Source of the DNA: Desulfovibrio ferrophilus
GTDB taxonomy: Bacteria > Desulfobacterota > Desulfovibrionia > Desulfovibrionales > Desulfovibrionaceae
Assembly (NCBI RefSeq): GCF_003966735.1
Contig: NZ_AP017378.1
Span: 2,686,905 to 2,750,904 of the forward strand
Direction: 5' to 3'
Length of the DNA stretch: 64,000 nucleotides
Numbering within the stretch: the first letter of the stretch is position 1; each line of letters begins with the position of its first letter. The notes under the pieces are model-generated. The model was given only the letters and a program-made list of their open reading frames with translations. It was not told where the DNA came from and searched no databases. Both the position numbers and the translations under genes were made by a program. This document shows, piece by piece, positions 45,201 through 54,100 of this stretch.

Positions 45201-46150
45201 GCACCCGCGCCGCCAGACAGGGAGTCATTGCCATTGTCACCGCTCAGGGTATCGGCACCCAGGCCACCCGCCAGGGAATCATCGCCGTCGCCACCGGAGA
45301 GCAGATCGTTACCCGAACCGGCATCGATGGCATCATCTCCTGCGCCGCCGTTCAGAGTGTCGTCGCCCTCGCCGCCAAGCAGAGAATCGTCACCATCGCC
45401 ACCATCGACAACATCAGAACCGTCGCCACCATCAAGGGTATCGTTCCCTGCGAGGCCGGAAAGAGTGTCATCACCACCACCGCCAAACAGGGAATCGGCA
45501 TCGCCATTACCGGTCAGGGTATCGTTGGCGTCGGAACCGTGCACGATTTCGATGTTCAGGAGTTGATCCGTGTCGATGGAAACACCTGTTTCCGAGCTGG
45601 AATAATCGACGGTATCAACACCCGCACCACCATCCAGGATGTCGCTGCCACCGCCGCCATTCAGCAGGTCGTCGCCGTCGCCACCGTACAGCCGGTCATT
45701 GCCGTCGCCGCCCAATAGCGTGTCGTTGCCATCACCGCCGTAAAGCCTATCGTTGCCGGCTCCCCCATCCAGGGAATCATCACCCGCATCGCCCCAGAGG
45801 CGATCATCTCCGGCCTCACCGCTAAGCAGGTCGTTCCCGGCATCGCCATACAGCCTGTCATGACCATTGCCACCCGACAGCGTATCGCCACCGTCGCCGC
45901 CGTACAGCCTGTCGTTGCCGGAACCACCGTCAAGGGAATCATCGCCATCACCGCCGTAAAGACGGTCATGGCCCCAACCACCGGACAGGGTGTCGTCACC
46001 ATCCCAGCCGTACAATCTGTCGTTGCCGAAACCACCAGACAAGACATCATCGCCGTCGCCACCATGCAGGCGCACACTCCAAAAACTACCCAGGCCGTGC
46101 AGCAGCCGGATAACGGGAGAGAAAAACGAGAATGTCCAGAATGATCTCAT
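42254..46150 (-). CDS. Giant RTX calcium-binding repeat protein
   Basis: Protein of 1298 residues, of which roughly residues 28 to 1190 are glycine/aspartate nonapeptides of the GGxGxDxLx type, on the order of 120 copies. These fold into calcium-filled beta-rolls outside the cell. One break near residues 168-225 ('[25 protein letters not shown]') is common in such proteins. The last 110 residues ('[18 protein letters not shown]' to the acidic end 'DGDDIEFV') look like a type I secretion signal region. There is no enzymatic or adhesin domain. No HlyB/HlyD/TolC genes are in the window. The ATG at 46150 has a weak ribosome site. Probably a matrix or surface protein, given its place between two polysaccharide loci. 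Confidence 0.9.
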   Translation of the reverse strand: MRSFWTFSFFSPVIRLLHGLGSFWSVRLHGGDGDDVLSGGFGNDRLYGWDGDDTLSGGWGHDRLYGGDGDDSLDGGSGNDRLYGGDGGDTLSGGNGHDRLYGDAGNDLLSGEAGDDRLWGDAGDDSLDGGAGNDRLYGGDGNDTLLGGDGNDRLYGGDGDDLLNGGGGSDILDGGAGVDTVDYSSSETGVSIDTDQLLNIEIVHGSDANDTLTGNGDADSLFGGGGDDTLSGLAGNDTLDGGDGSDVVDGGDGDDSLLGGEGDDTLNGGAGDDAIDAGSGNDLLSGGDGDDSLAGGLGADTLSGDNGNDSLSGGAGADTLSGGTGDDLLSGDAGDDFLVGAGQNDTLLGGLGNDTLDAGYGDDLLEGGEGADSLMGSGGADTMLGGIGDDTLSGDIGADSLDGGDGQDFLVGGDDADTLKGESGNDSLTGGAGDDVMDGGDGVDTLRGDAGHDVIFGGAGEDMLKGGDGADTLDGGLDADTLQGGSGDDSLSGGSGDDFLEGGIGADTLQGNEGNDFMAGDDGDDYLIGAANNDTLLGGAGNDTLDAGYGDDSLVGADGDDYLLGSGGDDILLGDVGSDTLSGGIGADFLSGGDHGDSLVGGDGADTLAGDAGADTLYGGAGDDSLVGGLGEDVLLGEDGDDFLSGGDGADDLKGGSGQDVLEGGLGNDVLSGGDDLDTLLGQDGDDSLSGGSGDDSLDGGAGRDNISGDDGNDTLLGDSGNDYLAGGLDDDVIFGGSDDDQLLGGSGLDTLWGELGNDNLSGGDDADVLWGGVGDDRLWGDGGDDELFGGDGADTIKGGSGNDVVEGAFGADHLTGGSGDDHVGGGDGDDYLNGEDGNDTLWGEAGNDTLAGSSGADLLDGGDGNDSLMGGASDDTLLGGAGNDILYGNLGNDVLEGGAGSDRLWGDDGDDVLRGLADEDDLRGGSGNDLLEGGEGDDTLSGGWGLDVLRGDAGADILSGGGDADELYGGDGSDKLMGDAGNDTLYGDLDGDLLYAGDGDDWLYGGDGDDVVDTGSGHDRAWGDAGEDTLSGQDGNDTLYGGSGQDSLSGGDGDDYLGGGSSADTLYGGNGADSLYGGGDNDLLSGDMGDDKLVGDGGDDTMDGGLGNDTLYGSDGADSLSGGAGTDFMAGGDGDDQLFGNADNDSLAGGAGMDTLYGELGNDRLWGDGGDDQLFGGLGDDSLHGEFGADTLAGGAGSDIFYYDAAGEGGDSILGFSDGEDKLRFNSENFIESYDIETLSGFDGSNGASDAHYVFDSSTGIFYYDANGADQAGGEEALAHFDNADSIVWDGDDIEFV

Positions 46151-46459
46151 GATATGTCGCCAGTGGGTTGTGCCTGGGGCAGAACAGCTTTCGCATATGG
46201 AAAGCAGCCCAGAAATATCCGCGGAGCAATACGCGAACAGCTTCGCGCATTACAAACCGCAATCTTGATGTAGAGTAATATCCCCCCTCGGAATGCAACT
46301 CTCAGACATTAATCGAACAATGCCGTACAATATGAAGACTGAAGCATATCCAACACCAAATAATCAGTCAACAATAGATAACAATGTCGGTGTTATCCCT
46401 ACCCCATTGCAATAATCCCCTGTGGCACAGGCGCCACAGAAGAATCCAAGGTGCGTTGG
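46151..46459. other. Intergenic region between RTX gene and EPS locus B
   Basis: About 310 bp, AT-rich in the middle (46270-46400), with no gene. It should contain the promoter for the RTX gene; no clear hexamers could be fixed. It includes the stem-loop at 46420-46439 behind the last gene of locus B. Confidence 0.6.
46420..46439 (-). terminator. Stem-loop after EPS locus B
   Basis: CTGTGGC and GCCACAG form a perfect 7 bp stem around a six-base loop, about 20 bp past the sugar transferase stop. On the minus strand it is followed by GGGATTATT, not a T run, so it is a weak or rho-assisted terminator at best. Confidence 0.45.
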
Positions 46460-47875
46460 TCATTGTGCCCCGTTCCCGCGCAGCACGACGAATACGGTTT
46501 CCAGTAAAATTCGGACATCACGCATAAAGCGCCACTTATCGATATATTCCAAATCAAGCTCGACAATCCTCTCGAAATCCTTGATCTCGCTCCGCCCAGA
46601 GACCTGCCACAGCCCCGTGATCCCGGGCCTGAAAGAGAGTCGACGATAATGGTCGAGGCGGTATTGATCCACCTCGTCCGGGGTTGGCGGACGCGGCCCG
46701 ACAACACTCATGTCACCCTTGATGACATTCATGAATTGCGGAAACTCATCCAGCGACGTGCGACGCAAAAAACGACCCACACGGGTAATGCGGGGGTCAT
46801 CGTCCAGCTTGAAGATGGGGCCGCTCATGGTGTTGCCCTCTGCCAGTTGTCCCTTGATGCCCTCGGAGTCTTGAACCATCGTCCTGAATTTGTAGATGCC
46901 AAAGATGCGCCCGTTGCGGCCCACACGTTCCTGACGAAAAAGGGTTGGCCCCGGGGAATCCCAGCGGATGGCCAAGGCCACGAAAGGATACATCAGAATG
47001 AAGACCAACAGCCCCGGAATACCCACCAGATAATCCATGATGCGCTTGTACATGGCCCCCGAAGGATTCGGGATGGCCATATGCTTAACCAGAACGGGGA
47101 TGGACTGGATGTTTTCCCCCCTGAGGGGCTTCTTGGCTGCGGGCTCATACATGTAGGGCACGATCATGTAATCCTTACCCATGGTTTCGCACATCTCCAA
47201 GTAGGGCTCGATGTCGGTGGAATCGTCCCTGGACGGAACAAACAGCACCTCATCCACACTCTCCCTGGTCAGCATCTCTTCCATATCCCGCAGGTCTCCG
47301 AGATAAGGATACCCGTAAATGCAATGGATGCAGTCCTTCTCGGTCGTCAGGAAGCCAATGATCCTGTGGCCCATGCTGCGCTGCGCCGAAAGTTCCTTGC
47401 AGACCAGATCGGCCTTGCGCCCTGCCCCCACAACCAGCACCCGGCGGCAATGGCGATCCAGCCGTTTGCGACGCCCGAGATAGACATCCAATGTCACCCT
47501 GAAGGCTACGATAAAAGCAAAGGCCAGCAGATACGTTCCCACCACGAACAAACGCGGCATATCGCCCCAGCCAAGAACAAAGAGTCCGCCCAGAGTCACG
47601 ACCATGCCCAGCCCCAAAGCCATGGTGATCTTCTCCACCATGGCCCACAACGAACCGGGCCAGCGCGAGGAATACAACCCGACCTTGAGCAGCAATTGAT
47701 TGTTGATGAACACCATGAGCAACATCAGCCCGGCAACCCTGGTGCTACCGAGGCTACTCCCCATCAAGTCCAATACATGCAGGATGACCCAGGTGGTGTA
47801 ACAGGCCAGCGGCGCCAAAAGAGCCTCGACCCCCATCATCGCCCCCACAAGGATCTGCATCTCTTTTCTATACAT
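46460..47875 (-). CDS. Undecaprenyl-phosphate sugar phosphotransferase (WbaP/WcaJ-like), locus B
   Basis: Initiating transferase of about 471 residues with the full PssY/WbaP architecture: four to five N-terminal membrane segments, a nucleotide-binding-like domain ('RRVLVVGAGRKADLVCKEL'), a further membrane segment, and the catalytic domain with 'YKFRTMVQDSEG', 'RTSLDEFPQFMNVIKGDMSVVGPRPPTP' split over a short stretch, and 'RPGITGLWQVSGRS'. It loads the first hexose phosphate onto the lipid carrier. I prefer the ATG at 47875, preceded by GGAG; an ATG 13 codons earlier is possible. It overlaps the upstream glycosyltransferase gene and is the last gene of locus B. Together with 36758-37822 it gives two initiating enzymes in the window. 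Confidence 0.9.
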   Translation of the reverse strand: MYRKEMQILVGAMMGVEALLAPLACYTTWVILHVLDLMGSSLGSTRVAGLMLLMVFINNQLLLKVGLYSSRWPGSLWAMVEKITMALGLGMVVTLGGLFVLGWGDMPRLFVVGTYLLAFAFIVAFRVTLDVYLGRRKRLDRHCRRVLVVGAGRKADLVCKELSAQRSMGHRIIGFLTTEKDCIHCIYGYPYLGDLRDMEEMLTRESVDEVLFVPSRDDSTDIEPYLEMCETMGKDYMIVPYMYEPAAKKPLRGENIQSIPVLVKHMAIPNPSGAMYKRIMDYLVGIPGLLVFILMYPFVALAIRWDSPGPTLFRQERVGRNGRIFGIYKFRTMVQDSEGIKGQLAEGNTMSGPIFKLDDDPRITRVGRFLRRTSLDEFPQFMNVIKGDMSVVGPRPPTPDEVDQYRLDHYRRLSFRPGITGLWQVSGRSEIKDFERIVELDLEYIDKWRFMRDVRILLETVFVVLRGNGAQ

Positions 47876-49043
47876 CGCCATCTCCGGTGTTCTGGTGATG
47901 TTGTCCTGCTTCATTGCGCCGGGCTACAGCACGGTACACATCCAATGTTTCCCGGGCAATGCGGTCCCAGTCGTACCGTTCCAACACAAAGTCACGCCCT
48001 GCGGCCCCACGGGCGGGAAGGTCGGGATCGGCCAGCATCCGCTGCATTGCCTCGGCCAGCGCCCCGGCATCCCCCACGGCAAAAGAGCTGAACACGCCCC
48101 GTGGGGCCGGTTCGCTGCCGCCTTGGCAGGGCTCCAGACATTCCGGAATATCACTTGTCAGCACCGGGCAGGCATGTGCTGCCGCCTCCAGCATCGTGAT
48201 GGGCATGCCCTCCAGCTCGGAAGGCAGCACGAACAATCCTGCATTGGAATACGCTTCGGCCTTGTCCTCCCGATACAAGGGACCGGTGAACACGATCCGC
48301 TCATCCCCCCGGGCCAATCGTCGCAGCCGGTCCGCATACCCCCGGGTATGACTCTGGGCACCAGCCACCACAAGCTGCGCATCCGTCTTCAACCTGGAAA
48401 AGGCCTCCAGCAGGGTATGCACCCCCTTTTCGGGCACCAATCGTCCCAGAAAAAGGACATAGCCGGGCCGGATTCCAAACCGACGCAGGGCTTCGAGGGG
48501 CCTTGATTCAGGGCGGGCAATACCATTGGGCACATAGCTGACGGGAATCTTGTACCGCTGCTGAAAACCATCGCGTAACCCGCGAGAGACAGTAATCAGC
48601 CGGTGCGAAAACAGAGCTGCACATCCGGCACCGAGCTTCAGGGCCGCCCGGGCCACAGGCCCCCATTTGGCACGCCGATAGTCCATGGCGTGCACCGTGG
48701 TCACCACACCACGCCCGCTCAGGCGCGGCAGCCAGGAGAACAACGCCGGGCCGATGGCGTGGAAATGCACGACGTCGTAGCCCGACAGCATCGACAGACA
48801 GGACAGACCGGTATGTGTCACCGTCTCGAGATGTTTGCTCTTGATGCACGGGCCGACCTCGATGTTGACCCCACGGCAGGTCTTTCCCAGATGTCCGGCG
48901 TAGGGCGCACGGCAAAACACCGTGACCTCGGCGCCAAGGGCAGCCACCCGAGGGGCCAGCTCATTGACGTGGGTCTCAATGCCGCCGGAGCAATCCCCTC
49001 CGATCGCCCGCAGGCCGACCATCGCAATCTTCAATGGGGCCAT
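47868..49043 (-). CDS. Family 4 glycosyltransferase, locus B
   Basis: GT-B retaining enzyme of 391 residues. The N-terminal acceptor domain opens with 'IAMVGLRAIGGDCSGGIETHVNELA', and the donor domain has 'YVLFLGRLVPEKGVHTLLEAF' and the E-x7-E motif in 'ELEGMPITMLEAAAHACPV'. The ATG at 49043 follows AAAGGGA. It lies two bases after the radical SAM gene and overlaps the sugar transferase gene. It would extend the lipid-linked repeat unit; sugar unknown. Confidence 0.88.
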   Translation of the reverse strand: MAPLKIAMVGLRAIGGDCSGGIETHVNELAPRVAALGAEVTVFCRAPYAGHLGKTCRGVNIEVGPCIKSKHLETVTHTGLSCLSMLSGYDVVHFHAIGPALFSWLPRLSGRGVVTTVHAMDYRRAKWGPVARAALKLGAGCAALFSHRLITVSRGLRDGFQQRYKIPVSYVPNGIARPESRPLEALRRFGIRPGYVLFLGRLVPEKGVHTLLEAFSRLKTDAQLVVAGAQSHTRGYADRLRRLARGDERIVFTGPLYREDKAEAYSNAGLFVLPSELEGMPITMLEAAAHACPVLTSDIPECLEPCQGGSEPAPRGVFSSFAVGDAGALAEAMQRMLADPDLPARGAAGRDFVLERYDWDRIARETLDVYRAVARRNEAGQHHQNTGDGDV

Positions 49044-49045
49044 GA

Positions 49046-50059
49046 TTATTCCCTTTCTCCGCTCACAAAGCCCACAGGATCAAGGCCTCCACCGTTTCCG
49101 AGCCTGAACTGACGCAGTTTATTCCTGATCACCCAGGCTCCGGGCACGGTGATTCGCTTCTTCATGGCAGGAGCTGCGGAGCCGATCATCCAGCACTGCT
49201 GAGAACAGGTAGCGACCTGACCACGCACCTCACGCGCCCGGTCGCTACTCCATATGGATTCAAAGTCCTGCGCATGCAGCGAGCCCATCACCATGGGCTC
49301 GGCCGATCCATTGCAGGGCATGACGTTACCTGCCGGATCCAGGAAGAACACGTCCGTTCCCGCCTCGCAGGGCAACGGGCGCTCCCCTCCCTGCACCTTG
49401 TTGGCCAGCCCCATGTTGAAATAGGCCCGGAACCACTTCTTGGGTGAACGCGTCGACAGCAGGGCTCCGGCCAACCGCTCGAATTCGGTCGTGATGCGTT
49501 CGGGAACAGCAAAGGCGTTGTCCGTTTTATGAAAATAAAACGAGTTATGGGTCACGGCAGTGGCGAATTCGAGGCCCATGGCATCGGCCAGACGATACAA
49601 CTCCATCAGGTCGTGCACATTGCGATCGGAGACGGTAATGCCAAACCCGATGTCCTTGAATCCTCTGGCCCCGAGCTCCAGCAGCGTGCGCAGACCGTGG
49701 TCGAACCCGTCCTTCAGCCCACGCAGTTCATCATTGGCCGCTGGCAATCCTTCGATGGAGATGCGTATCCCGAGTCGAGGGCCAAACCGGTCAGCCAGGG
49801 CCAGAATCCGGTCCGTCAGATACCCGTTACTGCTCACCACCACGCGCTTGGACTTGCGCAGGGCGATCTCCACGATTTCGGCCAAGTCACTGCGCAGGAA
49901 GGGTTCGCCGCCGGTGATGTTCATAAAACGCAATCCATCCGGCAATTTGTGCAGCAGAGAAGGCGAAAACTCCGCGTCCGGACGGCTGGGATGTTGCCAA
50001 GTATCGCACATATGACATCGGGCATTGCAGCGGTAGGTGACAATGAGACAGGCTTCCAT
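49046..50059 (-). CDS. Radical SAM/SPASM protein inside EPS locus B
   Basis: Protein of 337 residues with the radical SAM motif CNARCHMC (Cys11, Cys15, Cys18), the GGE motif in 'FMNITGGEPFL' and a C-terminal SPASM-like region with cysteines in 'LPCEAG', 'VMPCNGS' and 'ATCSQQCW'. The arrangement resembles proteins that modify peptides or sugars using an auxiliary iron-sulfur cluster. It lies between two glycosyltransferase genes with gaps of two and three bases, so it is surely part of the operon. The start at 50059 is fixed by the nearness of the first cysteine. Possible roles are epimerisation or dehydrogenation of a sugar, or modification of an unseen peptide; the sequence does not decide. 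Confidence 0.85.
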   Translation of the reverse strand: MEACLIVTYRCNARCHMCDTWQHPSRPDAEFSPSLLHKLPDGLRFMNITGGEPFLRSDLAEIVEIALRKSKRVVVSSNGYLTDRILALADRFGPRLGIRISIEGLPAANDELRGLKDGFDHGLRTLLELGARGFKDIGFGITVSDRNVHDLMELYRLADAMGLEFATAVTHNSFYFHKTDNAFAVPERITTEFERLAGALLSTRSPKKWFRAYFNMGLANKVQGGERPLPCEAGTDVFFLDPAGNVMPCNGSAEPMVMGSLHAQDFESIWSSDRAREVRGQVATCSQQCWMIGSAAPAMKKRITVPGAWVIRNKLRQFRLGNGGGLDPVGFVSGERE

Positions 50060-50062
50060 GAT

Positions 50063-51319
50063 TTACATCGCCTCGTTGAAAAGTGTTCCCAGGGCGTTTA
50101 GATGAGCATCGGGACCGTAGGCCTCCAAGGCATATTCGCGGCAACGCCGCCCCATTTCCCTGGCGCGATCAGGGGCTGCGGCCAGAGTGCGCAGGGCTTC
50201 GGCCAAAGCGGAGGCATCTCCGGGGGGGACCAGCAACCCGGTTTCGCCATGGGTCACGCATTCGGGCAATGAACCCATATCCGAGGCAATGACCGGCGTG
50301 GCACTGGCATGACTTTCCAACACCGCATTGGGCAGATTCTCAAACCAGCGTGACGGGACAACGCTGAACAACGCCTCGCGTAGCAGATCGGGAATCCGTT
50401 CCGGCTCCACTCGCCCCAGAAAACGCACCCGACTCTCCAGTCCCAGAGCCCGCGCTCGCTGCTTCAATGCGGCCACATAGGCTTCATCTCCAGTGCCCAC
50501 CACATCCAACAGTGGGGCGGAGTCTCCCAGCAGGCCCATGGCCTCCAGCAGCACATCCACTCCCTTCAGAGGGTCCAGGCGACCGACAAAAATCGCACGT
50601 CCCGGTTCATCCCTTCTTTGTCCTGGAGAAAAAGCCGCGGTGTCCACAAAGGTCGGGATATGGACGACCTTCTCTGCGGGAAAACCGGCTTCGAGCATCA
50701 TGGAGCGCATGAAGGCCGTCGTGGTCACGAAACGATCCACCAGATCAAAGAAACCGCGCTTGCGGTGCCACCATGTGGCCAGGGCATTGAGCGCCGAAGC
50801 TCCCAGACTGCCCTGCACGCAGCGATGGCGAACACTGGGGCCAAGGCGCCCCATGGCGCACAGGGTGCAGGGGGTTCCGCCGCGAAGGCAATGAGCCTGG
50901 GGACAAAGCATACCGAAATCCGAAACCCGAACCACCACCGGCAGCCCCTGATCCTTGAAACCGGCAAGGAGCGAGGGGGAGAGTTTACGCAGATAATGCA
51001 GCACGTAAGCGGCCTGGGCTCCGCTATCCTTGGCCAGGCGTGATGCGGCTCGCCGAACCTCGGGGGAATAGAACAGGCGGGACACGGTCCTTAAAACCGC
51101 TCCGGGACGCAGCCCGTGATCGCGAAAATACACCTCTCCAGAGCCGGACAGAGGCGGCACGAAATAATCGGCCCAGAGCGAAGGACGATTCCTGTCATAG
51201 CGGATGGAAAACGGAACGCATTCATGTCCCCGGGCGGCAAGGGCGTCCATAACGTTGAACATGTAACGCTCGGGACCGCCGGAAACAAAATAGCGATAAT
51301 TTGCGACGACAAGTCTCAT
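50063..51319 (-). CDS. Family 4 glycosyltransferase, locus B
   Basis: GT-B enzyme of 418 residues. The N-terminus 'NYRYFVSGGPERYMFNVMDALAARGHE' and the donor domain 'AIFVGRLDPLKGVDVLLEAM' are typical, and 'ENLPNAVLESHASATPVIASD' contains the E-x7-E motif. A cysteine-rich stretch in the first half ('CPQAHCLRGGTPCTLC') is seen in a subset of GT4 proteins and may bind a metal. The ATG at 51319 follows ATGGAGAG. It lies 10 bp after the flippase gene and three bases before the radical SAM gene. Confidence 0.87.
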   Translation of the reverse strand: MRLVVANYRYFVSGGPERYMFNVMDALAARGHECVPFSIRYDRNRPSLWADYFVPPLSGSGEVYFRDHGLRPGAVLRTVSRLFYSPEVRRAASRLAKDSGAQAAYVLHYLRKLSPSLLAGFKDQGLPVVVRVSDFGMLCPQAHCLRGGTPCTLCAMGRLGPSVRHRCVQGSLGASALNALATWWHRKRGFFDLVDRFVTTTAFMRSMMLEAGFPAEKVVHIPTFVDTAAFSPGQRRDEPGRAIFVGRLDPLKGVDVLLEAMGLLGDSAPLLDVVGTGDEAYVAALKQRARALGLESRVRFLGRVEPERIPDLLREALFSVVPSRWFENLPNAVLESHASATPVIASDMGSLPECVTHGETGLLVPPGDASALAEALRTLAAAPDRAREMGRRCREYALEAYGPDAHLNALGTLFNEAM

Positions 51320-51329
51320 CTACTCTCCA

Positions 51330-52880
51330 TCACCATACAAACACCGGCTTGGGCAGGAACCCGTTGACCACAACTCTCTCCGAGCGGGAAAAAGGTCTGA
51401 CAAGACGCGCCATGCCAAGGAACACCAATCCCGACGCCATGGCCCCAAGACCTGCGCCAACAAGGCCTCCTCCCGCAGGAGAAACCAGCCAAGCCCCCAG
51501 CCAGGCACCCAGACCACAGCCCCCCAACTTGAGCAGACCGCCCCAGTCGTTGCCACAAGCGACGCCCTGTCGTGCAAGGGCCAGGGACAGCATCACATCG
51601 CGCAGCACACAGCCACCAATCAGGGCCAAAACAATGCCCCAGGGACCCATATGCGAAGCAAGGAGTGCGGCCGGAATAACTGCGGCAACCACGGCCAGAT
51701 TGGCCAAGAACAACAACCGGGTCCATTCCAGAGCATGGCAGATAAACTCCAGCCTGCGGTAGTGACAACCCAGTCCCACAAGGACCAGAAGCCCTCCAAA
51801 CAGTGGCCCCACCGAGGTATATTTCCCTCCGGACAAGAGGGTCACCAAGGGCTCTCCACAGGCCGCCACCCAGGCCAGGATCGGGACCAGTACAAACAGG
51901 TTGATCTTGAAAAAAAGCGTGGAACTGGCAGCCAGGGCCAAAGGGTCACGGCTACGGCTATAGCTGGCCATCAGGGCCGGACGGGCCAAGTTGATCAGCA
52001 ACATATTCGGCAGATTACGCTGCACTGTATCCGCCAGGGTCTGAGCAAAGGCAAATCCGGCCAGAGCAACGACAGGCAAATACTTGGCAGCAACGATCTT
52101 GTTCACCGCCCCGCCCTGCAATCCCAAAGACAGGACCATCAGGTAATTATACGCCCCAAAGGACAGCACCCTGTTCAAAAACAAACGCCCCTCGGGGAAA
52201 GCACCGGTCCCGTTCTGCTCGCGCATGGTCCAACGAACCAGAAGCCACAAGGCCCCCACAAAGACGAGTCCAAAGGCCAGGGCATCCACGGCCAGCATGG
52301 TTCCCAATGTGAGTTCAGCGCCCATTCCGGCCACAGCCAGCATCAATCCCAGACGCAACAGGGCGGCCAGCAGCCACAGCCACTTCGTATGCTTCTGCTG
52401 GAGTAGGGTTTCCAGCAACAGGGCTGCAAAACTGAACAATGTCATCGCCGCAAGGGCAGGGCAGGCAGCCCGGATGCCGGCAACACGCCCCGGCATATCA
52501 AAGAAGATGGAAACCTGGGGGGCACTCAGATACAGCAATGCCACGGCCATCGCCAATCCCAGAGCCCGCACGGCCAGCAGCCGGAAGACCAATCTCCCCG
52601 CGCAGCGCGACAGCCCCTGAGCCACCAGTTCGGGCACAAAACGCTGCACCACTTCCCGCAGCCCGAGAGAGGAGGCAATCCCCAGCAACAGGGAAATCCC
52701 GCCCACGAGCATGTACGCCCCGAAATCAGGGACAGACATCCAGCGCGCAGCCAACAAGGTGGCCAACAACCCGGCAACAAAAGCCAGAGCCTTGCCCATC
52801 AGGAAGTGATACCCGGCGTTGCGAACGCTTCGGCGACCGTAACCACCGATTTCTGCTGGCTGCGAACGGGAGCCTGTCAC
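51330..52880 (-). CDS. Polysaccharide flippase (Wzx-like), locus B
   Basis: Integral membrane protein of 516 residues with about 12 to 14 hydrophobic segments of the MOP flippase type ('NAGYHFLMGKALAFVAGLLATLLAARW' marks the first two). It would translocate lipid-linked repeat units for locus B. The start is GTG at 52880, overlapping the upstream glycosyltransferase stop by four bases (GTGA), with AGGGGG upstream. It has only general similarity to the flippase at 29524-31008, as expected for different repeat units. Confidence 0.85.
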   Translation of the reverse strand: MTGSRSQPAEIGGYGRRSVRNAGYHFLMGKALAFVAGLLATLLAARWMSVPDFGAYMLVGGISLLLGIASSLGLREVVQRFVPELVAQGLSRCAGRLVFRLLAVRALGLAMAVALLYLSAPQVSIFFDMPGRVAGIRAACPALAAMTLFSFAALLLETLLQQKHTKWLWLLAALLRLGLMLAVAGMGAELTLGTMLAVDALAFGLVFVGALWLLVRWTMREQNGTGAFPEGRLFLNRVLSFGAYNYLMVLSLGLQGGAVNKIVAAKYLPVVALAGFAFAQTLADTVQRNLPNMLLINLARPALMASYSRSRDPLALAASSTLFFKINLFVLVPILAWVAACGEPLVTLLSGGKYTSVGPLFGGLLVLVGLGCHYRRLEFICHALEWTRLLFLANLAVVAAVIPAALLASHMGPWGIVLALIGGCVLRDVMLSLALARQGVACGNDWGGLLKLGGCGLGAWLGAWLVSPAGGGLVGAGLGAMASGLVFLGMARLVRPFSRSERVVVNGFLPKPVFVW

Positions 52881-54100
52881 GACTCCTGCCCCCTGGCATA
52901 CTCGCTGGCAAGCTTCCCGTACTGAGCGGCCAGGGCCTCGGCCAGATGCGAGTAGGAGCGATGCTCGCGCGCATATTCCCGGCCTTGCTCTCCCATGGCC
53001 CGAGCCATGTCCGGATCATCCAGCAGCGAGAGCACGGCCTGCGCAAAGGCCCGGGGATCATAGTCCGTACAGAAGCCGCCCCCCCCGGCCCGTACCAGGG
53101 TCCCCTGGTCGGGATGCTCCGTCACCACCACGGGCAGCCCCAACGCCATCAATTCGACGGCCTTGGTGGGCGACATGGAATCAAAGATGAAATCTGCCGG
53201 TAACGCACATACGCCGACCTCCGAAGCCCGAGCGAGTCCCAGAGCCTGCTCCCGGGGCAGCCAGCCCGTGACATGCACGGCCTCTTCCAGACTCCGTGAC
53301 CGAATCAGGGTTTGCAAATGCTCATGATCAGCTGCTTCTGCGGCATCGCCCACCACCAGCAGCACGGCCTGCGGTTGCTGCGCCCGCACCCGTTCCAGCA
53401 CGTCCAGCAGGAACTCGATCCCACGCGACCGGTCGCAGGCTCCGAGATACACCAGAACCCGAGCCTGCGGCTCAAAGGGCAGGGCCTGTGGAGCGGGCTG
53501 CAAGGCATCCATGGCATCCATGTCCACGCCCATGGGAACCGGAGTCATCTTCTCTGCGGACAGGCCGACAGCCATCAGGTCCTGCTTCATGCGTTCGCTC
53601 TGCACGAACACATGGTCGCAGTGCGGCAGCAACAGCCGCTCCAGCAGCCAGCGTGTGGCATGCCCACGCACAAAGGTCAGTGCCAAGCGCAACGGCCCCA
53701 GAGTCAGGCCCTGAATCCTGGCCCGCAGCAGATCGTCCTGTGGAAAGGGGAAGGTCATCCAATAGAAAAAAGGCCGACAGGCTCGCCTGGCCAGAACCAG
53801 AGCCACCAGCCCTGTAACGATCTTGTTGCGCACCTGCACGGCATCGTGATCTTTTGCCAGCTTCGCCACGCTGCGCACACCATGCAGCAAGCCCCCCACA
53901 TGGCGAGAGAACAGGCCTTTTGAGGCCGGAACCGTCACCGCTTGTCCTCCGGGCCACGGGCTCTCGGGATTCCCGTTTCGCTGAGCCACCAAGGTACTGG
54001 TAATGCCCAGACGGGGCAGAGCCCGGCCGAACAGGACCGCAAGATCAACCCGAAATGAGGGATGATCTTCGCGAGTAACGTACAGAATGCTAAACGCCAC
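52877..54100 (-). CDS. Family 4 glycosyltransferase, locus B
   Basis: GT-B enzyme of about 407 residues beginning 'VAFSILYVTREDHPSFRVDLAVLFG'. The donor domain has 'RVLVYLGACDRSRGIEFLLDVL' and 'SPTKAVELMALGLPVVV', where the second glutamate of the usual E-x7-E pair is kept and the first is replaced. I chose GTG at 54100 because GGGAG lies seven bases upstream; it overlaps the sulfotransferase end by 11 bases. An upstream ATG would overlap more. Sugar specificity is unknown. Confidence 0.83.
   Translation of the reverse strand: MAFSILYVTREDHPSFRVDLAVLFGRALPRLGITSTLVAQRNGNPESPWPGGQAVTVPASKGLFSRHVGGLLHGVRSVAKLAKDHDAVQVRNKIVTGLVALVLARRACRPFFYWMTFPFPQDDLLRARIQGLTLGPLRLALTFVRGHATRWLLERLLLPHCDHVFVQSERMKQDLMAVGLSAEKMTPVPMGVDMDAMDALQPAPQALPFEPQARVLVYLGACDRSRGIEFLLDVLERVRAQQPQAVLLVVGDAAEAADHEHLQTLIRSRSLEEAVHVTGWLPREQALGLARASEVGVCALPADFIFDSMSPTKAVELMALGLPVVVTEHPDQGTLVRAGGGGFCTDYDPRAFAQAVLSLLDDPDMARAMGEQGREYAREHRSYSHLAEALAAQYGKLASEYARGQES

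Noticed and set aside
42254-46150. Regular DNA repeats resembling a CRISPR or satellite array
   Set aside because: The 27 bp periodicity is fully explained by translated RTX nonapeptides; there are no unique spacers.
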